Below, piece after piece: positions 56,376 through 64,000 of a stretch of 64,000 nucleotides of DNA. The notes under the pieces were generated by a model. The model was not told where the DNA came from. It saw only the letters and a program-made list of their open reading frames with translations, and did not search any database. Source of the stretch: Prochilodus magdalenae (Eukaryota > Chordata > Actinopteri > Characiformes > Prochilodontidae); contig JAMWET010001214.1 of the NCBI GenBank assembly GCA_024036415.1, forward strand, positions 1-64,000. Reading direction: 5' to 3'. The translations under genes were made by a program, and so were the position numbers. Positions within the stretch are counted from its first letter, which is position 1. Each line of letters opens with the position of its first letter.

Positions 56376-57328
56376 GGGAGGGAGGGAGAGAGGGAAGGAG
56401 GGGGAAAGAGGAAAGTGAGAGAAAAATGAAGGGAGGGAGAGGAAGAAGGACAGGGCATGACAGAGAGAGAAATAGGGAAAAGTGAGAGGGAGAAAGAGAA
56501 AAAAGGGAGAGAATAAAAAAGGGAGAGAGGAAAAACGAGGGAGAGAGAGGAGAGTGAAAGAAAATAAGGAAGGGAGGAAACAGAAAAATTGGAGAGAGAG
56601 GAGAAAGAAGGGGGAGAGAAAGAGAGGAGACTGAAGGGGGTGAGAAAGAGAGGAGAGAGAAAGGAAAGACGGTTAGAGAACAGAAAAGAAGGAGAGAAAA
56701 GAGAAAAAAGGGAGAGAATATAAAAAGAGGAGAGAGGAAAAGAAGGTAGAGATAGAGGAGAGCAGAAGGACAGAAGAGAGGGAGATAAGAGAGCAAAAGA
56801 AAAGAAGGGAGGGAGAGATTACAAAAGGAGGAGATAGGAAAAAGAAGGGAGAGAGAGGAGAGCAGAAGGAAAGAAGGGAGGGAGAGAATAGAAAAAGAGA
56901 AGAGAGAGGGCAAAGAAGAGAGAGAGAGGAGAGTAGAAGGAAAAAAGAGAGGGAGAGAATAGAAAAAGAGAAGAGAGAGGTCAAAGAAAGAGAGAGAGGA
57001 GAGAGCAGAAGGAAAGAAGGGAGGGAGAGAATAGAAAAATAGAAGAGAGAGGGGAAGAAGGGACAGAGAGAGGAGAGCAGAAAGAAAGAAGGGAAGGAGA
57101 GAATAGAAAAAGAGAAGAGAGAGGGGAAGAAGGGAGAGAGAGAGGAGAGCAGAAGGAAAGAAGGGAGGGAGAGAATAGAAAAAGAGAAGAGAGAGGAAAA
57201 AGAATAGAACAAGAGGCGAGTCGAGAAGAGGAAGAGGAGAGGAAGAAGAAAAAGAAAATGAAAGATGTGAGAAAGACAGAGAGAGAGATAGGGATACAAA
57301 GTCTGTGTATGAGAAAAAGAGAAAGGGC

Positions 57329-57383
<55 letters not shown>
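56311..57383. repeat. 1.1-kb polypurine tract (M6)
   Basis: The plus strand is almost entirely A and G. It opens with a pure (GA)n run (about 56,314-56,366), ends with another (57,333-57,383), and between them from about 56,860 shows units near 71 bp (ggagagaatagaaaaagaga, agcagaaggaaagaagggag). The minus strand 'proteins' of Ser, Leu and Phe are artefacts. Such mirror-rich polypurine-polypyrimidine DNA can form triplex (H-DNA). Confidence 0.95.
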
Positions 57384-57385
<2 letters not shown>

Positions 57386-57551
57386 TACTGTACTGAAGTG
57401 TTCTTCAGCTTTTGAATGGAGGCTAAAAACAAAGTGTGAGAGGAGAGAGAGAGACAGAAATGCACTGCAGGGCGAGAGAGCAATGTTGTTTCTCTGGAGA
57501 TGAAAAGGTGGGCAGAATGAATCCCCCTTTTCAAGCTGTCTGGAGGACATG

Positions 57552-57598
57552 GGGAGAGATAGATAGAGAGAGAGGGAGGGAGGGAGGGAGGGAGGGAT
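57552..57598. repeat. (GATA)/(GAGA)/(GGGA)n tract
   Basis: A short purine-rich run, agatagatagagagagaggg then several aggg units, a satellite of the larger polypurine tract. Confidence 0.9.
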
Positions 57599-57721
57599 GG
57601 GTGAGTCAGGTTTGTTCGGCTGCCAGAATTAGTAGCATCTCAGCGCGCTGACTGTTTGATCTCCGGCTAGTTTGTTGATTCAGTTCCACTGTACAGCAAA
57701 GGAGCCCCATGCAAAACATGC

Positions 57722-58100
57722 ACTATGACCAAAAGTACCCAGACAGCGCTTCTAATTCAGCCACACATGAGCCTAAGGTCGGCATGTCTGAGGCCAGGCT
57801 TGGGCTGGAGGGATATAAAGCCCCCCAGCAATGGGTTGAGGTACAGTGGAACTGTGTTCTCTGAAATGAGGGCTCTCCATCCAGTACCTTTGAGATGAGA
57901 TACAGAATTGGCCTTTCAACATCTAACCTCATTAATTCTCTTGTGAATGCTGAATGCAATCATATACTCACAGCAATGTTCCAACATCTAATGTAAAGTC
58001 TTCCCAGGAGAGGAAAGGAGGGCAGACTCCCTATGAATACCTTTCATGTCAGGAGAAACAGTGGATGAGCAGATATCCACCAACTTTGGAATCGAACATG
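57722..58100 (+). mobile_element. Tc1-like relic, family 'ccaaaagta'
   Basis: Starts actatgaccaaaagtaccca, a diverged Tc1 terminal repeat. It continues with gggatataaagccccccagc, cagtggaactgtgttctctg, ctcattaattctcttgtgaa, tcacagcaatgttccaacat and agtcttcccaggagaggaaa, i.e. the degenerate C-terminal coding end of a transposase (L.N.L..ECNQI.TAMFQHL...SSQE). Right end near 58,095 is decayed. Inactive. Confidence 0.65.
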
Positions 58101-58391
58101 TGAGGCTAAAATACAGTTACTAGGTGCAACACAGTTCCTTATAGCCATAGAACTCACAACATAGAACCATAGAAGCTACAACAGCCTAAACAGCTCCACA
58201 ACAGTAGGCCGCATTGCTAGGCTTTTATTTTCTGGCAGTAGTCGGGGATTCAGTCTTTGGAGTTGTTGGATTACAGAGGTCAAGTTGTTTTCATCTGACA
58301 GCAGGTTTTGCACAGCTTCAGTGGACACCACATCTGTCTGTGGCCCTTTATCCCGAGCTCTTTGAGAATACAGGGCATGGTGCTTATCTCG

Positions 58392-58605
58392 GGGCTGGAG
58401 GTTATGGAACCAGCCTTGTGACTAGAAGGTTGCCAGTTCAGTACTCTTAGCCCTTGAGCCAGGCACCTAACTTCAACTTCTGCGATATGGAAATGGCTAC
58501 CATTCGCTCTGGGCAAGTGTGCTCACTGCCCCCTAGTGTATGTGTGTGTATCACTTTATATATGGGGGAATTACAGAGAACAAATTTCCCTGTGTGCAAG
58601 TGCAA
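58392..58605 (+). repeat. tRNA-derived SINE, type 2 (degenerate)
   Basis: ggggctggaggttatggaac, cagccttgtgactagaaggt, tgccagttcagtactc (decayed box B), tgagccaggcacctaac, gtgctcactgccccctagtg and ccctgtgtgcaag follow the type 2 consensus. Older than the copies at 16.5 and 31.8 kb. Confidence 0.7.
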
Positions 58606-58637
58606 ATGGTTCTAGATAGTGTGAGGACACTTAGGTT

Positions 58638-59686
58638 TAGGGCTGCCCTCTAGAAGTCGACGATTCGAATTGTCAGTCAACGACCCTTTAAGTCGACTGA
58701 CAACAGTGACCTTTTTTACTTCTGTAAAACAGACTAAAGCTTACTAAAATGCACAAGAACTTTAAGAATGTAAAAAGACATTTTAATAATTATTAAAGGG
58801 GAATAATAAATATATATGTAAGTTCTAGCTGGGCTAAAAAATCCTTGCTAAAAAATTAAATCCACATGACGACGTGCGCTGGCGGTTCACTGCTAAGGAA
58901 GCCGTGAAGCTGAGAAACACGGGGGGGAGTGATGTCTCAGAGAAAGCCTGGAGGAGGTTTTGAAGAAGAGAGTCCGAACAAATTAAACCGAATTCTGCTC
59001 GTCATTTAGTCAGACATCCAACACTGCTCCAAACGAGGGAGCTGACTTTCGTTTAGACGTAATGGCTGTTTGCGGTGAAGGAGAAACGGAGCGGAGACGT
59101 TTGTTTTATTATAGTTCTGTTATATTAGCTAAACAGATATTTATATTTATTCGTCTACAGCTGAGATTATCTTTATTTAAGGATAAGCACAGTCACTTAA
59201 TACGCCTGCCGATAAACAAGAGATAATGATTTCAGCACGGGTAATATAATAAACGGTTTCAGGTCTACCATTCTTCTGTTCATCTATAAATAATTGAAAT
59301 ATGGACTAATCTGGTTTTATTTAGCAGTTCATTATTTATGAGAGATGAAAGGCGAAGGGTCCTCCTACTGAAGAAGCTGTTAGAAGTGAGATTAAAAGAC
59401 TATAAGCTATAAGCGCTAATGTTTAGCATTAATACGCGCTGCTGCCCGGCGCTGTATCCTGTAATTAAATCAGGCTCCAGTTCAGATCGATCATCATAAG
59501 CCCCACCTCTTTTAGTTCAGAAATATGTTCCTGTGACTCTGCTGACTTCCTAAATGAGGAGGATCAGATCTGAACCGTATGCAGACTGATTTACTGATTA
59601 CTAGATAATGTACATGGAGAAAGAAACGTGAGCGAATAGTCGAATCGTCGACCAGGACGGGCGAATCCGAGTCGGGTACAGCCCTA
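58638..59686. mobile_element. non-autonomous hAT element
   Basis: Ends tagggctg (58,638) and cagcccta (59,679-59,686), with inner inverted words gaagtcgacgattcgaa and gaatcgtcgac. Flanks cttaggtt (58,630-58,637) and ctcaggtt (59,687-59,694) form an 8-bp target duplication with one mismatch, the hAT signature. The 1,049-bp interior has no transposase frame. It includes gacaacagtgacctttttta, ggtgaaggagaaacggagcg and gcgctaatgtttagc-type words. Confidence 0.85.
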
Positions 59687-59934
59687 CTCAGGTTTAATGC
59701 TAATTTCACTCCAGCTGTGAAATACATATATTATTTGTTAAACAGTAGCCCTAAAAATGAAAATTAGCCAAGTAGCTAACATTAAGCATAAAGTATCAGT
59801 GCCGAGCTGTAAAGTTAACGTGCTAATGGTTAAATAAAAATCAGTCCAATCCTCAGAACACTGGCCCATATCTATCAAGCATTTCAAAGTAAAAACAATT
59901 TACGCTACGTGATGGAACCTGATCTTAAATTTAC

Positions 59935-60147
59935 ATTTACAGCATTTAGCTGACACTCTTATCCAGAGCGACTCACGGTTAATCATATTACAGGTAGGCC
60001 AGTGTAGGGTTAAGAGTCTTGCCCAAGGCCTCTTATTGGTGTAGCACAGCGTAGCCACCCAGACCAGGATTCAAACCCCAGTCTTCCACATGTGGTGGTG
60101 GTGGTTCCCTAGCAGGTATCGGTGTTACCTGCTGAGCTACACCAACC
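59935..60147 (-). repeat. tRNA-derived SINE, type 1
   Basis: Minus orientation. On that strand: ggttggtgtagctcagcagg (box A), GGTTTGAATCC (box B with one change, complement of 60,067-60,077), then taagaggccttgggcaagac and the tail ctctggataagagtgtcagc and taaatgctgtaaatgtaaat. Same family as 28,975-29,185. Confidence 0.85.
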
Positions 60148-60299
60148 AATGTAGACTATCCAATGTTAAAAGAACACTGTAAACTGACCCCAGATCAGCA
60201 TTATTACAGCATGAGGTTCGATCAGTATGAGCCATTACTAGCACTTGCTAACACTATGGCTATGATACACGTCATTCAAACAATGTGAGCATTTATAAG

Positions 60300-60650
60300 C
60301 TAAGCTATGCTAGCTAACAAACTATGCAGACCCTTCATTACAGTCATTTTGCCACAGCTTAATGGGAGAACCTCTGATGTAAGGAACCATTTTTGGGTTC
60401 CGAAGGGAAACGTGAATAGCCTTTGTATGTTGTACTTTCCTTGTATTCCTCAGTGTTCCAGTTCCCTAGTTCTGGACCTGGACGCCGTTATGTGGCTTCC
60501 GATGATGGATAAGCCTGTATTAAATGGGCCTGCCTGTTCCTTGACCCCTGCTTTGGATTTGTACATTGATTATTGGATTTTGCCTAATAAACAGACCTTG
60601 CGCATGTGCCCTTCTCCTCTGCGGTACAATACGCTCTGAAAAACTGATCT
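60300..60650 (+). repeat. possible LTR-like fragment
   Basis: The 3' part (tgcctgttccttgacccctg, ctttggatttgtacattgat, then aataaa at 60,586-60,591 and gaccttgcgcatgtgccc) resembles the R/U5 end of fish Gypsy-type LTRs. No TG...CA borders, partner LTR or target duplication was found, so this is tentative. The 110-codon frame is not recognisable. Confidence 0.3.
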
Positions 60651-60844
60651 AATTTCCTTTAATCTCTCAGAGGCACACGCTCCACATTACTGTCTGTGAG
60701 GCTTTATGTCCGTCACACAACAGGCATATTGTTGCTGTCGTGACAAAGCCTTGCATCTAAGAAGTAGTAACTTCATAGGAGAGCGAACGAATGTTCTTAA
60801 CCTCAATCTACACTACACGTCCTACAATGGGAAGTGTGTGCAGT

Positions 60845-61140
60845 GGGAAGCCTTTACTCTGATAGGGAGGCTTTACACTAGATGTTGGTGCATTGCTGTG
60901 AGGATTTGATTGCATTGAGCATTCACAAGAGCATTAGTGAGGCCAGTTTGGATGATCTGTTCCAGATCATTCATCCCAAAGGCACTGGACCGAGGTCCAT
61001 CACTTGAGGAAACATGTTTCCACTGTTCCACAGCCCGAAGCTGGGTGGTCTTATGCCCCTCTAGACCAAGCCTGGTTCATGTATAGGGCCCCATTCTATT
61101 GGTCAGTTCTTTTCTATGGAGGTTCCACAAGGTAAACATA
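60845..61140 (-). mobile_element. Tc1-like relic related to the 57.7-kb element
   Basis: gggaggctttacactagatg, ttggtgcattgctgtgagga, tttgattgcattgagcattc and aagagcattagtgaggccag are the reverse-strand counterparts of ...CNQI.TAM..L...SS.E in Tc1. The end ccccattctattggtcagtt is shared with the same group from memory. Both ends are missing. Non-coding. Confidence 0.55.
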
Positions 61141-61355
61141 ATTGGTGGCTTAAAGTAGCCAAATGCATTCATTAGCGTTTGGTCTGTTATTGTAGGTATT
61201 ATGAAATGTTCATGTAATGGAAAGGACACACCCCCTTAAATGATTTTTGGCTTAGCCAAAAACTGAATGAACCCAGGTTCTACTTACCCCAAAATGTAGC
61301 TAATCAGCACTGAAGCTGCACGGCTAATGTAGCTAAGAAGCAATGGAAGCTAATT
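61141..61355. other. non-coding stretch
   Basis: No gene recognised. Leads into a GATA tract. Confidence 0.4.
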
Positions 61356-61360
61356 AGTTT

Positions 61361-61429
<69 letters not shown>

Positions 61430-61430
61430 C
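61361..61430. repeat. (TAGA)n microsatellite
   Basis: About 17 units of tagatagata, uninterrupted. The following 61,440-61,600 repeats gtgtccaggagtt and agatgtacagtat(a)aacagtaaagt twice and may be a LINE 3' untranslated end similar to that at 12.4 kb. Confidence 0.9.
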
Positions 61431-61870
61431 TAAATTAACATAATAAACATGTGCATATATAGGTATTTAAGTGGAGTGGAGTGTCCAGGAGTTAAAGATG
61501 TACAGTATAAACAGTAAAGTGTCTGAGAGTGTCCAGGAGTTCAGATGTACAGTATATACAGTAAAGTAATAGTGCAGAATAAATAAGCCTATGATTAAAC
61601 AAGAGAATTAGCATGGTGCTAACCGCATGCTTATATCATCACACTTGGAGACCACCATGGATTGTGCTTCCCTGAGCAGATGAATCTACTGAAGGAGAAT
61701 TCAAAGAGAAGTCTGTTAAAGTTAGGCGAAGGATGTGTGTTCCCAGGACGTGAGTGAATGATCTACTATTGTCATCATATTTTGCTCATTAATAAGCTGT
61801 ATGGCTGTTTAAACTGTTTACCTGGTGATTGACAGTTATGCTCGCTACCTGCACTGTACACTATTATATA

Positions 61871-62226
61871 CAATCAAGTCACATTATTATGACCACTTCC
61901 CACTTTCATTAGCAGCAGTCGCATGTAGCACATGAAGGAAGTCACGTTTCCGTGGCCTTCTCTAGGTTCACTTATCCATGTGAAAGGGACTCTCTGCCGA
62001 TTTGGGTATGGCTAATTAAGCATCTCTGGGACCTCCTCAGTCGTGGTGTTGGCTCTAGCGATTCTTCCCTACGCACCCTCCAGCAGCTGTGGGATGCACT
62101 TCAGTCAGCATGGCTCCAGATAGATGTGACAACCAGGACCCCACTGAGTGAGTCCTACTGTCCGTGCTGCACACAGTGGTACCTTTGGATATTAGCTGGT
62201 GGTCATAATAATGTGGGTCAACTGTA
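61871..62226 (+). mobile_element. Tc1-like relic, family E copy E1
   Basis: Inverted ends: left tatacaatcaagtcacatta then ttatgaccac; right gtggtcataataatgtgggt then caactgtata, about 30 bp, with TATA at both edges. The plus frame reads IKHLWDLLSRGVGSSDSSLR and TLQQLWDALQSAWLQIDVT, matching the C-terminal HLWDELGR...TL.QL..AL..EW..I region of some Tc1/mariner transposases. Catalytic core deleted. Confidence 0.78.
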
Positions 62227-62281
62227 TATAACTGTCTTTAAGCATATTGTATAGCGTCTCTGTCTTATTGTCTATGCACTT

Positions 62282-62323
<42 letters not shown>

Positions 62324-62374
62324 ATAAAATAAAATAAAATAAAATAAAATAAAATCAAATGATATTAAAATATG

Positions 62375-62433
<59 letters not shown>

Positions 62434-62911
62434 ACTATATTAAATGCTGATTCTGAGATCACTTGAGACCTAAGGTCCCTCTAGGTCCCTCTAGGTTCAC
62501 TTATCCATGTGAAAGGGACTCTCTGCCGATTTGGGTATGGCTAATTAAGCATCTCTGGGACCTCCTCAGTCGTGGTGTTGGCTCTAGCGATTCTTCCCTA
62601 CGCACCCTCCAGCAGCTGTGGGATGCACTTCAGTCAGCATGGCTTCAGATAGATGTGACAACCAGGACCCCACTGAGTCAGTCCTACTGTCCGTGTTGCC
62701 CACGGTGGTACCTTTGGATATTAGCTGGTGGTCATAATAATGTGGGCCAACTGTGTATAAATCTGTCTTTACGCATATTGTATAGCGTCTCTGTCTTATT
62801 ATACTGTACAAGCTTATAATAATAATAATAATAATAATAATCAAATCAAATGATTATTATTATTAGTAGTAGTAGTAGTAGTATATTAAATGCTCATTCT
62901 GAGATCACTTC
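61962..62911. repeat. tandem duplication of about 529-bp period
   Basis: ctaggttcacttatccatgt, through the family E coding relic, its right terminal repeat, the flank gcatattgtatagcgtctct and the distal phrase ttctgagatcactt, occurs starting at 61,962 and again at 62,491. The duplicated family E part keeps about 98% identity by eye over 260 bp. Between are expanded (AAT)n (62,281-62,320), (AAAAT)n (62,322-62,355) and (TTA)n (62,375-62,430) tracts that differ in the second copy. Confidence 0.85.
62281..62430. repeat. (AAT)n, (AAAAT)n and (TTA)n microsatellite cluster
   Basis: Three adjoining simple repeats: aataat units, then aaaataaaat units, and after a short gap ttattatta units. The first and last are inverted with respect to each other, so the pair can form a hairpin. 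A shorter counterpart lies at 62,816-62,880. Confidence 0.95.
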
Positions 62912-63634
62912 ATGTTGCAGCTTTACATCATCTCTAATAGGGTTAATCAAGTGGTTTCTGGCACTGTATAGCACACTGTTATCTATAACCATGGACTAGT
63001 CCATAGCGTAGCTAGAACAGTGGTAGCAGCAGTTTAATCAGAGAGGAAGAAGTTCAAAAAGCAACCTAGCCAACTTTGTGAAAGACAACAGCAAGTCAAA
63101 GACAACTGCCACCAGTTAGCTTTCAATGGCAAACTTTGCAGGCACTTAGTTAGCAAACTCTTCCTTCTCCCCCGGCTCTCTGGATGACACGTCAAAAGAA
63201 GAGCCTGGCTGGATGAGTTATTTCATAAAGTGCGCTAAATAAAACATAACTGACATGTGAAATGTTCTGAGGCCTATCAAAAATAGAGTGCAGTTAAATG
63301 TCACATGCGCATCGTGGCATATTTCACACTCACACAAAAAGTCAAACACCCAACTTCATCTCATTCTGGTTCTTGTGCTGGTTCAGCTCCTGTTCTGCTT
63401 TAACTGAGCCGTAGCACTTTATTTTAGACTGAAAGGATCCAAAAACAGAAGAACAGAGCTGTAGCGGCTTCAGTTCCTGTGCTGACAGATGCTGGATGGG
63501 GTATGAAGTTCCACTGCAGTTACTCAGTACGTACGGAGCTTGTTTAAGCTGCTGCTGCTGCTGCTTTGTACTTCTACCTAAGCTGGAAATGTACTACCTT
63601 GCCTTCACTGCAGGATCAGTTCAGATCACTAAAC
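62912..63634. other. non-coding stretch
   Basis: No gene recognised. A (CTG)n run of five units occurs at about 63,551-63,564. Confidence 0.4.
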
Positions 63635-63689
63635 TTCTCAACCCTGGTCCTTGAGGCCCACTCTCCTGCACTGTGTAGGGTTTACCAAT

Positions 63690-64000
63690 GATGCGTTCCT
63701 TCCCATCATCTGACACACAGGTATGCAATCACATCTCAGCATGCCTGACTGACATCTGTTCATGGAGGACAGCTCACCACCTTAAGCTGAATCCCAGCAA
63801 GACTGAGCTGCTGCTCATCCCCAGCACTACAGGTCCTCACCCTGATCTTGCCATCTCATTCGGGAACTCCTTGATCACCCCGACTGAAGATGCAAGAAGT
63901 CTTGGAGTGATTCTGGATGGCCAGTTATCGTTCTCGGCTCATATAGCGAACCTGACTCGGTCATGCAGATTCCTCCTCTACAACATCTGGTGGATATGTC
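63690..64000 (+). pseudogene. LINE reverse transcriptase fragment, cut by window end
   Basis: The plus frame from about 63,697 reads without a stop: SSDTQVCNHISACLTDICSW, HHLKLNPSKTELLLIP, GNSLITPTEDARSLGVILDG and QLSFSAHIANLTRSCRFLLY. This is the segment of L2/CR1-clade LINE RTs just after the catalytic FADD box (..W....LKLN..KTE.L..., then ..LGV..D..L.F..HI). It lacks the start and the catalytic box, so it is 5'-truncated or interrupted by the ctcaaccctggtcct repeat. The open frame suggests a young copy. It may continue beyond the window. Confidence 0.85.

Noticed and set aside
56176..57330. 384-codon minus-strand Ser/Leu/Phe-rich frame
   Set aside because: It reads the complement of the polypurine tract. 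Low-complexity residues in every minus frame are expected.

Overview
The window is eukaryotic nuclear DNA, almost certainly from a teleost fish. It is packed with decayed Tc1/mariner-like transposons, tRNA-derived SINEs with box A and box B, 3' ends of CR1/L2-type LINEs, a non-autonomous hAT element, and GATA, AAT, GA and AT/AC microsatellites. The mix suggests an ostariophysan such as a characiform, but that is a low-confidence guess. I found no intact host protein-coding gene, no convincing exon, no stand-alone tRNA or rRNA gene, no CRISPR and no bacterial operon. Most long open frames are by-products of tandem repeats or relics of transposases and reverse transcriptases.

Layout. 1-6 kb: mostly unique DNA, LINE 3' ends (1.5 and 3.4 kb) and a broken LINE ORF2 relic (4.1-6.0 kb) split by a dispersed repeat. 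6.6-7.7 kb: a transposon whose terminal unit has expanded into a 42-bp minisatellite. 8-13.5 kb: a Tc1 relic, a three-copy 231-254 bp tandem repeat, a Tc1 MITE inside a GATA tract, and a minus-strand LINE tail. 15-17.3 kb: a foldback-type fragment, then a Tc1 relic interrupted by a SINE. 18.4-22.2 kb: a second large 42-bp array and a copied segment bounded by 20-bp direct repeats. 22.8-23.8 kb: two Tc1 families abutting. 24.9-30.3 kb: a MITE, a Tc1 relic and a long 48/24-bp minisatellite interrupted by a SINE. 31-43 kb: mixed unique DNA, SINE, LINE and Tc1 relics. 44-45.2 kb: a 68-bp minisatellite. 46-50 kb: more Tc1 relics and an (AT)n(AC)n tract. 50.5-52.8 kb: a 54-bp minisatellite with a perfect 588-bp higher-order duplication. 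53-55.6 kb: Tc1 copies. 56.3-57.4 kb: a polypurine tract of about 1.1 kb. 57.7-62.9 kb: Tc1 relics, SINEs, a hAT element with its 8-bp target duplication, and a tandem duplication carrying a Tc1 relic. 63.7-64 kb: an in-frame LINE reverse transcriptase fragment cut by the window end.

Between the repeats lie several islands of apparently unique sequence (for example 22.3-22.8, 38.9-39.4, 39.9-40.3, 47.9-48.4, 49.8-50.4 and 54.4-54.9 kb). They could be conserved non-coding elements in a gene desert or a long intron; this is inference only. The main interest is in genome dynamics: transposon ends seeding minisatellites, templated segment copying, nested and abutting insertions, and short stretches that look like unpolished long-read consensus.
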